DNA of 64,000 nt from assembly GCF_902833645.1 (NCBI RefSeq), contig NZ_CADFGE010000003.1:248001-312000 (forward strand). The letters are read 5' to 3'. Origin of the DNA: Paraburkholderia fungorum (GTDB taxonomy: Bacteria > Pseudomonadota > Gammaproteobacteria > Burkholderiales > Burkholderiaceae). Below the pieces are notes generated by a model. It did no database searches. It was not told where the DNA came from and was given only the letters and a program-made list of their open reading frames with translations. The first letter of the stretch is position 1; every line of letters begins with the position of its first letter. Position numbers and translations under genes: made by a program. Of the stretch, positions 33,932-40,904 are shown in pieces.

Positions 33932-34822
33932 TTAACGTGACGCGTCGCGGTACACCGCGAGCGCCTGTTCGAGACGGGCGCGGGCATTGGCATCGAGCGG
34001 CTGGGCGGGTGAACGCGCCGGACCGGCCGGCATGCCGAGCATTTGCGCCGCGGTCTTCAGCACCACCGGCATCGTGCCGAGCGCGAAGGCGTCACGCAGC
34101 GCGCGCAGCGATTCCTGCGCCTTGCGTGCGGCCGCGATATCGCCAGCCTGAAAGTGCTTCCAGATCGACGTGACGATATCCGGTACCGCATTCGTGGTCG
34201 CGGCCACCGCGCCGTCGCCGCCTGCGATCAGGGTCCACAGAATCATCGAGTCGGTGCCGGTGAACACCGCGAAATCGTCGCGGCGCAGATTGATCAGTTG
34301 CAGCAAACGGTCGAAATCCCCACCGCTATCCTTGATACCGCGAATGTTGGGGATCTCGGCCAGGCGGCGCACCGTGTCCACGGTCAAGGTGATGCCGGCC
34401 TTCGCGGGAATCGTGTAGAGCATCACCGGCAAGGTGGTGGCCCGCGCGATCCGTTCATAGTGCGTGAACAGTTCCGGCTGCGTCGCGCCGTTGAAATACG
34501 GTGTGATCACCGACACCGCATCCACGCCCACGTCGAGCATCTTGCTGTTCAGATCGATCACGTCGCGCGTGGCATACGCGCCGGTACCGGCAATCACCGG
34601 CACGCGCGAGCGCGCCTGGTCGACGGCGATTTTTGCGATCCGCAGTTTCTCCGCTTCGTTCAACGCGATGAATTCGCCGTTGGTGCCGAGCACGAACAGC
34701 GCATGCACACCGGCCTCGATCAGGCGTTCGATCAGTGCGCGCAAACCCGCTTCATCGACCTCTTCCGAAGCCGTCATCGGCGTGATGAGGGCGGGAATGA
34801 TCCCTTTGAACAAGACTGTCAT
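33932..34822 (-). CDS. DapA/NanA-family aldolase or dehydratase
   Basis: A 296-residue TIM-barrel lyase of the dihydrodipicolinate synthase/N-acetylneuraminate lyase family. It has LFVLGTNGEFIALNEAEKL, the Tyr of VMLYTIPAKAG and the Schiff-base Lys in IRGIKDSGGD. ATG 34822 has GGAG 6 bp upstream; a GTG at 34834 is in frame. Among known relatives are 2-keto-3-deoxy-sugar-acid aldolases and dehydratases, which is the most plausible role here. It is separated from the porin by a hairpin. Confidence 0.85.
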   Translation of the reverse strand: MTVLFKGIIPALITPMTASEEVDEAGLRALIERLIEAGVHALFVLGTNGEFIALNEAEKLRIAKIAVDQARSRVPVIAGTGAYATRDVIDLNSKMLDVGVDAVSVITPYFNGATQPELFTHYERIARATTLPVMLYTIPAKAGITLTVDTVRRLAEIPNIRGIKDSGGDFDRLLQLINLRRDDFAVFTGTDSMILWTLIAGGDGAVAATTNAVPDIVTSIWKHFQAGDIAAARKAQESLRALRDAFALGTMPVVLKTAAQMLGMPAGPARSPAQPLDANARARLEQALAVYRDASR

Positions 34823-34845
34823 GCTCGACTCCACTTCTACGAAGA

Positions 34846-34873
34846 AAGGCTCGAGGTTGTGGCTCGAGGCCTT
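34846..34873 (-). terminator. Hairpin between the porin and the aldolase
   Basis: AAGGCTCGAG (34846-34855) pairs with CTCGAGGCCTT (34863-34873), one bulged base. On the transcribed strand it is followed by TTTCTTCG, so it is a plausible terminator or attenuator that gives more porin than enzyme message. Confidence 0.6.
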
Positions 34874-34900
34874 CCTGTTTAATCAGACTGCTCGAATCGT

Positions 34901-36064
34901 TCAGAACTTGTGACGCAAGCCCAGCGCCGTGACGAACTGATGCGAGGTGCTCGACGCCGTAATGGGCCACAGCGCCGCGGTTGCCGCGCGGCCCGTCGAA
35001 TCGATCCCGCTCGCCGCCTGCCAGCCGGCGCTGAGATACACGTCGGTGCGCTTCGACAGGAAGTAGTCGGCGCCGGCGTTCACCTGGTTGTAGTGCGCGT
35101 CGCCGGCGCCGTGCGTACGGGTGTAGTTGTAGGCCACACCGAGCAGCGTGGCCGGCGTCAGCTGATAGCGAAAGTTGGCTTCGACGTTATCGAAGGTCGC
35201 GGTATCGCCGGCAAAACGCGCCACGGGTGCGGACGCCGCGCCCGACCCCAGATCCTTGAACTTCGAGTTCGAGTAGATCAACCCAAAGGTGGCCGCCCCG
35301 AACGTGTACGCGCCGCCCACCGCCGCGATCTGAAGCGTACGCGCGGACGCGTAGCCGGAGTAGATCGGGGTGTTGTTCGGCGAGATCGCCGCAGTACCGG
35401 CCGTGCCGTCGAACAGTCCGGTGTTCGGCGTAGTGGCGTTCATATAGGACGCCGCAACCACGAATGGACCGTTCGCATAGGTGGCGCCGAGCCCCCAGAC
35501 GCGGTTATTCGAGAAGTCGCCGGCGGTGCCGCCAAAGCTGTACAAGCCGCTGAAGCGAAAACCCGCATAGTCATTACTGGTGAACTTCACGCTATTGCTA
35601 ATCCGCTCATTCACGTAAAGGTTGTCCGTATTGCCCGGATGCGCGCCAAGACCGCCCGCCCACTGATTGGCCGCCGTCAGTGCACCGAGAAAATCCGCGG
35701 AGGTGTCGTTCTGCCGCCCCGCTGTCACCTTACCGAAACCGCCGCTCAAACCCACATAAGCGGCGCGCCCGAACTCACGGCCGTTCTGACCGAGCGTGCC
35801 GGCCGTGCTGCTAAAACCATTCTCGAGGACAAACAGCGCGCTCAGGCCGCCGCCCAGATCCTCCTGACCGCGCAATCCCCAGCGGCTGCCAGACAAGGTG
35901 CCGCTCGACATCTGGAGATTCGAGTGGCCTTTCTGGCTGTTCGAATAGACGAGCGACGTGTCGATCAATCCATACAGAGTAACGCTGCTTTGCGCGTGCG
36001 CGCTGGTCGTGGCCGCACCGAGTACGCCCAATGTGGCCAGGACCTGGAAGGAACGCTTCTTCAA
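34901..36064 (-). CDS. Gram-negative porin at the head of the acid-sugar cluster
   Basis: A 387-residue OmpC-like Burkholderia porin. Residues 1-24 are the signal peptide (ending SAHA), the mature protein begins QSSVTLYGLIDTSLVY and it ends LGLRHKF with C-terminal Phe. Segments SGSRWGLRGQEDLGGGLSAL and FGRAAYVGLSGGFGKVTAGR are strongly typical. It is the first gene after a promoter with four operator-like repeats and so is probably induced together with the catabolic genes downstream. Confidence 0.92.
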   Translation of the reverse strand: MKKRSFQVLATLGVLGAATTSAHAQSSVTLYGLIDTSLVYSNSQKGHSNLQMSSGTLSGSRWGLRGQEDLGGGLSALFVLENGFSSTAGTLGQNGREFGRAAYVGLSGGFGKVTAGRQNDTSADFLGALTAANQWAGGLGAHPGNTDNLYVNERISNSVKFTSNDYAGFRFSGLYSFGGTAGDFSNNRVWGLGATYANGPFVVAASYMNATTPNTGLFDGTAGTAAISPNNTPIYSGYASARTLQIAAVGGAYTFGAATFGLIYSNSKFKDLGSGAASAPVARFAGDTATFDNVEANFRYQLTPATLLGVAYNYTRTHGAGDAHYNQVNAGADYFLSKRTDVYLSAGWQAASGIDSTGRAATAALWPITASSTSHQFVTALGLRHKF

Positions 36065-36166
36065 TTGTGTCTCCGTGATTTTTCTTGATGGCAGGCCATG
36101 GCGCTTCGGCCACTTGCAGACGGTCGAGGCCTGCTGACGTGAGCGTTTCGCTCAATATAAACGACC

Positions 36167-36245
36167 GATTCGGTCAATATAATGATCGATTCAGTCGTTT
36201 GCAAGTATTTTTTTTGATTCGATCATGAAAACGATTGATTCGATC
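36167..36245. promoter_or_regulatory. Four GATTCRRTC repeats, 21/28/21-bp spacing: operator array
   Basis: GATTCGGTC 36167-36175, GATTCAGTC 36188-36196, GATTCGATC 36216-36224 and GATTCGATC 36237-36245, all in the same orientation. The first copy lies in the perfect palindrome GACCGATTCGGTC, and copies 3 and 4 in TTGATTCGATCA. The array brackets the promoter at 36176-36204, with copy 2 between -35 and -10. DeoR-type proteins use such arrays. Confidence 0.7.
36176..36204 (-). promoter_or_regulatory. Sigma-70-like promoter of the porin/acid-sugar cluster
   Basis: On the minus strand, TTGCAA (36204-36199), a 17-bp spacer, then TATATT (36181-36176). It is about 110 bp upstream of the porin start and overlapped by operator repeats. 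Confidence 0.6.
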
Positions 36246-36403
36246 AATTTTGCGTCAACCGATCACGCAGCCGATGCAGCGGGACACAAAACAGTCGGCG
36301 GGAGGTGGCTATCGGGTAGGAGGTTGCTCGAAGTGACATAATTCCCGCGTCGTTGCTTTGCAACGCGACCACTACTTTCACGCCGCAAAACCAGGAGATT
36401 CAG

Positions 36404-36697
36404 ATGAGCAAGGGATATTGGGTAACCGCGTACCGCGCGATCAAGGACCCGTCGAAGCTGGCCGCGTACGCACAGTTGGCAGCACCCGCGGTGGCCGCAG
36501 CTAATGGCAAATTCATCGTCCGCAGCGCGGCCGAAGAAGTTCGTGAGCAAGGTTTGAAGGAACGGACCGTCGTGATCGAGTTTCCGACCTACGAACAGGC
36601 CGTTGCCGCCTATGAAAGCGACGCCTACAAGAAAGCGCTTGAAGCCCTGGCCGACGGCGCCGAGCGCGATCTGCGCATCGTTCGCGGCGCCGAGTAA
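36404..36697 (+). CDS. DUF1330 domain protein
   Basis: A 97-residue protein of the DUF1330 family, a dimeric alpha/beta-barrel (ferredoxin-like) fold. Visible: KGYWVTAYRAIKDPSKLAAY at the start, GKFIVRSAAEEVREQGL and the family motif RTVVIEFPTYEQAVAAYES followed by YKKALEAL. Members are small cytoplasmic proteins of unknown role. ATG 36404 has CAGGAG 7 bp upstream. Convergent with the DUF302 gene 9 bp away. Confidence 0.85.
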   Translation: MSKGYWVTAYRAIKDPSKLAAYAQLAAPAVAAANGKFIVRSAAEEVREQGLKERTVVIEFPTYEQAVAAYESDAYKKALEALADGAERDLRIVRGAE

Positions 36698-36706
36698 CGC
36701 GTACGC

Positions 36707-37108
36707 TCAGGTGGCCGCGGCGGCCTGCACAAGTGCGCCGATGCCGTCGATCGCTTTCATCAACTCTGCAGGCGCGCCATGCCGCGCCTGCAGATAGCTC
36801 GTAGCGTTATACGAGAACCACACCTCGCCGGCTTCGTCCTGCCACACCAGCACCTTAAGCGGCAAATCGAGCGCCACGCTCGGCGCGGCCAGCATCAGCG
36901 GCGTCCCGGCCCGCGGATTGCCGAACACCAGCAATTGCGACGGCGGCATCGCCAGCCCCGCGCGCTGCGCATCCGCGGCGAAATCGATACGGGCAAACAG
37001 GATGATGTGCTTCGCTTCGATCAGCGACGCAAACGCGTCGGCGCCCTGCTCGACCGTGCGTTGCGTGGGTACATTGACAATGCCGTTGTCGGCGGTGAGC
37101 GCGGACAT
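36707..37108 (-). CDS. DUF302 domain protein
   Basis: A 133-residue protein of the DUF302 family. Motifs: VEQGADAFASLIEAKHIILF ARIDF, then PSQLLVFGNPRAGTPLM and LDLPLKVLVWQDEAGEVWFS YN, which are the core strands of the domain. No signal peptide. GGAGGAAATCC before the ATG is a strong ribosome binding site. Role unknown; the family has been linked to redox or metal stress in some bacteria. Confidence 0.85.
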   Translation of the reverse strand: MSALTADNGIVNVPTQRTVEQGADAFASLIEAKHIILFARIDFAADAQRAGLAMPPSQLLVFGNPRAGTPLMLAAPSVALDLPLKVLVWQDEAGEVWFSYNATSYLQARHGAPAELMKAIDGIGALVQAAAAT

Positions 37109-37196
37109 GGATTTCCTCCGAGTGTTGACGTCTGTTATCCCCTCCTTCGTTCTAGTCGCCGATTCCGCGATTTGCCAACTTCAACGAAGCGATCCG

Positions 37197-37224
37197 TAAG
37201 GATTTCCTGACCCGAAGTTCAGCA
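37197..37224. promoter_or_regulatory. TCAGGA-type site upstream of WCESR protein 1
   Basis: TAAGGATTTCCTGA (37197-37210) matches the palindrome TCAGGATTTCCTGA at 13 of 14 positions, and TCAGCA follows exactly 22 bp later (37219-37224). It is 110 bp upstream of the start codon. The same motif occurs at 40204-40261 and 45317-45375. Confidence 0.6.
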
Positions 37225-37319
37225 TCGACCGTCCATTTTTTCTCGATGTCCCGACAGCCCCGGAATAAATGACCGCATACGATGCATGCATCGTCTACCG
37301 TCATTTGCCTGGGGCTGTC

Positions 37320-37646
37320 ATGTTCCCTTACCTGTCCGAGCGCGAGAATTCCGTCGAGCATATCAACACGATGTGCCTGAATTTCTTCGACGTGTGGTGC
37401 GAAAGCAGAAGCGTGGTGCCGTTGAGGCATCTGCTAAGCGGTTGGCCGTTGACGAATAGCGACCCGGAATCCCTTCGGCGTCTCGCCACCGCGCTGCGCG
37501 ATCTCCGACGGCATCATCTGTACGACGCCAGGGGCGCCTCGTTTGAGGAACTCTGCGAACTGTCGGATTGCGTCGAGGATCTGCTTGCCCTCTCGTCGCT
37601 ATCGTCGCTCTCGTCCCAGTCGACGTGGGCGACGGGCAATGCGTAG
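37320..37646 (+). CDS. WCESR protein 1, unknown family
   Basis: A 108-residue cytoplasmic protein (start at ATG 37320; an in-frame ATG at 37269 is possible). It is mainly helical and contains NFFDVWCESRSVVPLRHLLS and GWPL, followed by LRRLATALRDLRRHH and ELCELSDCVEDLL. A paralog at 44914-45255 shares the core WCESRSVVPL and the same helical plan, on the other side of the two-component genes. The C-terminus is a Ser-rich low-complexity run. I do not recognise the family; the shared upstream motif suggests it belongs to the response regulator's regulon. Confidence 0.7.
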   Translation: MFPYLSERENSVEHINTMCLNFFDVWCESRSVVPLRHLLSGWPLTNSDPESLRRLATALRDLRRHHLYDARGASFEELCELSDCVEDLLALSSLSSLSSQSTWATGNA

Positions 37647-37692
37647 CACGTAGCGCGACCGGAGAAGCAGGGCCTCGCGCCAGTGAACAGGT

Positions 37693-37720
37693 AACCGGCA
37701 ACCGGCAACAGGCAACAGGC
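37693..37720. repeat. Four tandem 7-mers just before a GTG start
   Basis: AACCGGC AACCGGC AACAGGC AACAGGC (37693-37720), directly followed by the GGGGAG ribosome binding site of the next gene. A change in copy number would not alter its frame but could change the leader. Confidence 0.85.
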
Positions 37721-37732
37721 AGGGGAGAAAGC

Positions 37733-38572
37733 GTGCATTTCAACGAAATCAGCGACGAGGAATGGCGGCAGTTAGCGCCCATCCTGTCGGATGCGATCAT
37801 CGCTCATGGGCAACGCGGCCGGCCTCGTGTGCGAGTGCGACTCGTGGCCAATGCCGTGCTGTGGATCCTCACCACCGGCGAATCGTGGTCACGCTTGCCG
37901 GGCACTTTCCCGTCCGTGCCGACATGCCGGCGCAGCCTCGAAAAATGGCGGTCGACCGGTGCCCTCGCGGAAATGCACCGGCTTCTCTCAAACGCCGGCC
38001 GCAAGTTTCGCTGCGGGCCGGACGGCCTGCCGGAACTCCGCCATGCCGCGCCAAGGACCATTGAGCGTCAACCCAGGGACGAGGGCCTTCGGCAGGTATT
38101 CTGGAAAGATCAGGCAGCGTGGCAGACACCGGAGGCCACACGGCGGCCGCGTCTCACGATGGATACGTTCACCCGGATCGCACAGCAGTTGCCGAATGCT
38201 TCGCACACCCGGCCTGAGCATGTCTCGTCCTGCGGGCCGGCCGAGCGCCCGCAGATCCTTCATCGGACTGTCTCGCCCTGGATGGGTCTTGCGTCGAACG
38301 GCCGATGCGAACTCGATCCGCGCGGCTATGTTATTTATCTCGTCGCCGATCCGGTCGCCAACGGCCGCTTCCGCGGCTGGGCCGAGATCGTGCGGGATGC
38401 CCGGCGGATGGCGCGCTCCGGACTGATTGGCCCAAGCTTCAGGAACAGCGAGGCGGCCCAGCAATATGCCTTCGAATGGGCGCGGCGCTGGATCGACGAG
38501 GCACTCGGCAACAATAGCGAGGACGCCGAGCTCGAGAACGATCTCTGGCAGCGAAAACTCCGCTCAGGGTAA
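37733..38572 (+). CDS. Transposase-derived (DUF4096) protein with an extra C-terminal domain
   Basis: A 279-residue protein starting at GTG 37733 with GGAG 5 bp upstream. Residues 5-85 match the DUF4096 N-terminal domain of IS5-group transposases (ISDEEWRQLAPIL, RGRPRVRVRLVANAVLWILT, GESWSRLPGTFPSVPTCRRS). The DDE catalytic domain is missing; instead residues 195-265 form another domain (GYVIYLVADPVANGRF, RGWAEIVRDARRM, SEAAQQYAFEWARRWIDE). No inverted repeats were seen around it. It looks like a domesticated transposase DNA-binding domain with a possible regulatory function. Confidence 0.7.
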   Translation: MHFNEISDEEWRQLAPILSDAIIAHGQRGRPRVRVRLVANAVLWILTTGESWSRLPGTFPSVPTCRRSLEKWRSTGALAEMHRLLSNAGRKFRCGPDGLPELRHAAPRTIERQPRDEGLRQVFWKDQAAWQTPEATRRPRLTMDTFTRIAQQLPNASHTRPEHVSSCGPAERPQILHRTVSPWMGLASNGRCELDPRGYVIYLVADPVANGRFRGWAEIVRDARRMARSGLIGPSFRNSEAAQQYAFEWARRWIDEALGNNSEDAELENDLWQRKLRSG

Positions 38573-38621
38573 GCGGGTGCACAGCGGTCCATTAAAGGCA
38601 CGCCCGCGCGATCACGATTTC

Positions 38622-39494
38622 TCAGAGCATCCAGTACTCGTCTGGAATTCTGCGGTCCGCTTCGGAGAGGTAGGGATTATCCAGTTGAAAGGTCTTGCGC
38701 AACGCGGGTTTTGCGAGGCCCAGCGCATTTTGAATGTAGGGATGCGAATTAAACAGTTTCATGTAAGTCCCGTCGCGATACGCCAGCACGAGCCCCCGCT
38801 CGATCGTCTGCGCGAGCGCCGCGTGGCCCGTCGCGACGTAAAAAATAAAATCGGACCGGTACTTCAGCATCAGCCGGTTCTCTACGACCAGATCAGGCTC
38901 GAGATGCCGGCGAGCCTCCAGTTCGGCGAACGCTTCAACCACGCCTCTTGGAAAATAGTCAACCCGCCCGCTCTGGGTCATTTCGAACAGCGACTCGTAA
39001 GTCGACGTTTGAACATCCAGACCGGTTGTCCGCAGGATGTCGGTATCGATCCATCCTAGCCCCTGACAGCACGTGAACGCTTTCAGATCCGAAAAGCGCT
39101 CGACTCTGTCGAAATCGCGTTGCCGGTCCTTTCTTATGATGAATATCCGATAGCCGATCAACCCGCGATGGATCGGAATCCGCACCACGTTCAGGCCGCG
39201 TTCGGACCTCGCCTCCATGCTCGTCCAGTGCAGATTGATCGTATTGTTGCCGTTTGCCAGTTCGGCCAGCGCGCGGCCACGCTCCATGACAATGTCGGTC
39301 TGCTGCGCCGTATAGGCGGCTTGCGCCGTTTTCATCGCCAGATCGAGGACAGCGAGCGCAAACGCGGCATGCACGTCCCCACCGGGACGAATGCGTGGAT
39401 AGACGATACTGAAAGGCCCGGCCGACGCGGCAGGCGTGCCAAGCGCCAAGCCCGCGGCGCCCAGCGCGGCCAGTACAAAACGCCTGCGATGCAT
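38622..39494 (-). CDS. Exported solute-binding-like protein (periplasmic)
   Basis: A 290-residue protein with a signal peptide (MHRRRFVLAALGAAGLALG, cleavage after ASA; the RRRF could be a Tat motif). The rest has the plan of a type II periplasmic binding protein: FSIVYPRIRPGGDVHAAFAL, TINLHWTSMEARSERGLNVV, GYRIFIIRKDRQRDFDRV, LFEMTQSGRVDYFPRGVVEA, and IERGLVLAYRDGTYMKLFN. No transporter genes are nearby, so it is more likely a sensor ligand protein than an ABC transporter subunit. A broken homolog lies at 45362-45644. It is the last gene of an operon with two small proteins. Confidence 0.75.
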   Translation of the reverse strand: MHRRRFVLAALGAAGLALGTPAASAGPFSIVYPRIRPGGDVHAAFALAVLDLAMKTAQAAYTAQQTDIVMERGRALAELANGNNTINLHWTSMEARSERGLNVVRIPIHRGLIGYRIFIIRKDRQRDFDRVERFSDLKAFTCCQGLGWIDTDILRTTGLDVQTSTYESLFEMTQSGRVDYFPRGVVEAFAELEARRHLEPDLVVENRLMLKYRSDFIFYVATGHAALAQTIERGLVLAYRDGTYMKLFNSHPYIQNALGLAKPALRKTFQLDNPYLSEADRRIPDEYWML

Positions 39495-39651
39495 GAATGG
39501 AAAGGTTTCTCGACACGGGATGGTGCGCCCGGATTGGCGCATCGCCGCTCAGGTGCGCACCTGAACGGTGTTTCATCGTGCCATGCGTAACGCATACTGG
39601 CAAACCGTGCTTTCCCGCTGCCGCAGCAGGCGCTTCAGTGCGCCGGCGTGA

Positions 39652-39861
39652 TCAGTGAACCGCGCCGAACATTGCGTTGACCCCTTCCACGGGCGTCAGT
39701 CCTACGTTGAAATAGCCCTCCAGCCTCGAGGCGGTCGCGTCGTCGAGTATGAAAGGCGGCCGGATGAAGCCGGTCGAAAACGCATGGTCATACCATTCGC
39801 TCATCCACACACGCAATTCCGTCTCGTGCTTCGACAACTCCGCCGAGTGCTCCGCGCTCAT
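39652..39861 (-). CDS. Small protein, unknown family (69 aa)
   Basis: Starts MSAEHSAELSKHETELRVWM and continues SEWYDHAFSTGFIRPPFIL, then ATASRLEGYFNVGLTPVEGV, NAMFG. No signal peptide, no membrane helix. Two Trp/Tyr-rich helices suggest a compact domain. It sits 30 bp after the 81-residue gene and 157 bp before the exported protein on the same strand. Function unknown. Confidence 0.55.
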   Translation of the reverse strand: MSAEHSAELSKHETELRVWMSEWYDHAFSTGFIRPPFILDDATASRLEGYFNVGLTPVEGVNAMFGAVH

Positions 39862-39891
39862 TCACGACCTCCCTTGTCCGGCGCTGTCAGA

Positions 39892-40137
39892 TCACGCCAC
39901 GAGCCGCTCAAAGCCCATCCTGCCAAGATTGTCCACGGGCGGGAATACATGCCAGGTGCCGTCGCCGTGCCGGTAGAAGAACAACACGATCGGACCGCCG
40001 GGCCGGCTGACTTCGATGCAGACCCGGCAGCTCGTCCCGTCCCGCGAGGCATGCAGCGCGAGCAAACGGGCCGGCAGTGCGCCCGCGGTTGCCTGCAATT
40101 TCTCGCGCAAGCCGCGCAATGAGTCTCTCGTTGCCAT
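39892..40137 (-). CDS. Small protein, unknown family (81 aa), first gene after the TCAGGA array
   Basis: An 81-residue protein: N-terminal basic helix (RDSLRGLREKLQATAGALPA), then two Cys-bearing strands (CRVCIEVSRPGGPIVLFFYR) and HGDGTWHVFPPVDNLGRMGF. The beta-rich C-terminal half could be a small ligand-binding or protein-interaction module. It is the first gene downstream of the triple 22-bp-spaced TCAGGA motif and precedes the 69-residue protein and the exported solute-binding-like protein. Confidence 0.6.
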   Translation of the reverse strand: MATRDSLRGLREKLQATAGALPARLLALHASRDGTSCRVCIEVSRPGGPIVLFFYRHGDGTWHVFPPVDNLGRMGFERLVA

Positions 40138-40203
40138 CGCTTCCGCCCCTCGCGCAACTCGTTCGCGTCTGACAATCGTGGGCCAACGGGATATTTTTTT
40201 CCG

Positions 40204-40261
40204 TCAGGAGCAATGGATTGTGCATTCAGGAAACACTGCTTCGAGGCTCAGGATTTCCTGA
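40204..40261. promoter_or_regulatory. Triple TCAGGA array at 22-bp period with a perfect palindrome
   Basis: TCAGGA begins at 40204, 40226 and 40248, exactly 22 bp apart. The last is part of the perfect-arm palindrome TCAGGATTTCCTGA (40248-40261); the second has a weaker partner (TCAGGAAACACTGC). It lies 67-124 bp upstream of the 81-residue gene and begins 11 bp after the response regulator stop. Confidence 0.75.
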
Positions 40262-40271
40262 ATCGCGCGCG

Positions 40272-40904
40272 TTACTCCGTGACCAGACCGTGCCTGATTG
40301 CATATCGGATCAGCTCGGCGTTGTTGTTGAGGCCGAGCTTCTGCATCAAGCGCATCTTGTGGGTGCTGATGGTCTTGGCACTGAGCGAGCATGATTCGGC
40401 GATCTCGTTGATGGCCTGGCCGGCCGCCAGCATTTGTAACACCTGGAATTCGCGGTCGGACAGAACCTCGTGCGGCGGCGCGTCGCCGGAATGGGTTTCG
40501 AAGACCATCGCATCGACCAGTTTCGGATCGATGAAGCGGCCGCCTCCCGCCAGCTTGCGGATCGCCGCGAGAAGCACGTCGGGATCGCTGTCTTTCGTCA
40601 CATAGCCGGTTGCCCCTGCTCGCAGCGCGCGCGAAACGACCTGCGCCTCGTTGTGGATACTCAGCACGAGGATCGGCAAAGGAGGTTGCTCGGCACGCAC
40701 GCGCCGGATCAGATCGACCCCGCTGATCCCGGGCATCGTCATGTCAAGCAACACCAGATCGAAGCGCTTCGTACGCAGCCAGTCGAGCACCTCCGAACCT
40801 TGCGCGGCCTCGGCGGCGACGACGATGTCGGCGGTCGTCGCGATAATCTGTTTCAGGCCGCCCCGCACGACAGCGTGGTCGTCGGCAATCAGAACGTTAA
40901 TCAT
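40272..40904 (-). CDS. LuxR/NarL-family response regulator
   Basis: A 210-residue response regulator. The receiver domain (residues 1-120) has the acidic pair in LIADDHAVVRGGL, phospho-acceptor Asp in DLVLLDMTMPGISGVDLI and the Lys in GYVTKDSDPDVL. Residues 148-205 are the LuxR helix-turn-helix (LSDREFQVLQMLAAGQAINE, LSAKTISTHKMRLMQKL). NarL-type proteins bind short inverted repeats as dimers, which fits the TCAGGA-N2-TCCTGA sites around this locus. Its ATG overlaps the stop of the upstream kinase (ATGA). Confidence 0.92.
   Translation of the reverse strand: MINVLIADDHAVVRGGLKQIIATTADIVVAAEAAQGSEVLDWLRTKRFDLVLLDMTMPGISGVDLIRRVRAEQPPLPILVLSIHNEAQVVSRALRAGATGYVTKDSDPDVLLAAIRKLAGGGRFIDPKLVDAMVFETHSGDAPPHEVLSDREFQVLQMLAAGQAINEIAESCSLSAKTISTHKMRLMQKLGLNNNAELIRYAIRHGLVTE

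Larger units (their letters stand above)
36065..36403. other. Divergent intergenic region between porin and DUF1330 gene
   Basis: The porin-proximal half is AT-rich and carries the promoter and repeats listed separately. The other half, 36250-36403, holds CATAAT near 36338 and CAGGAG before the DUF1330 gene; nothing else is apparent. Confidence 0.6.

Noticed and set aside
26677..36064. Sialic acid catabolism as the role of the BNR/DapA/SSS cluster
   Set aside because: No NanE, NanK, NagA or NagB homolog, the BNR protein has no signal peptide, and the kinase-PdxA2 fusion points to a four-carbon acid-sugar route.
37514..37738. A minus-strand frame with a CCLLPVA-type repeat
   Set aside because: It is only the antisense translation of the 7-mer repeat tract.
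38622..39494. An ABC transporter substrate-binding role for the exported protein
   Set aside because: No permease or ATPase gene is nearby, while two sensor kinases are; a sensory role is favoured, though a distant transporter cannot be excluded.
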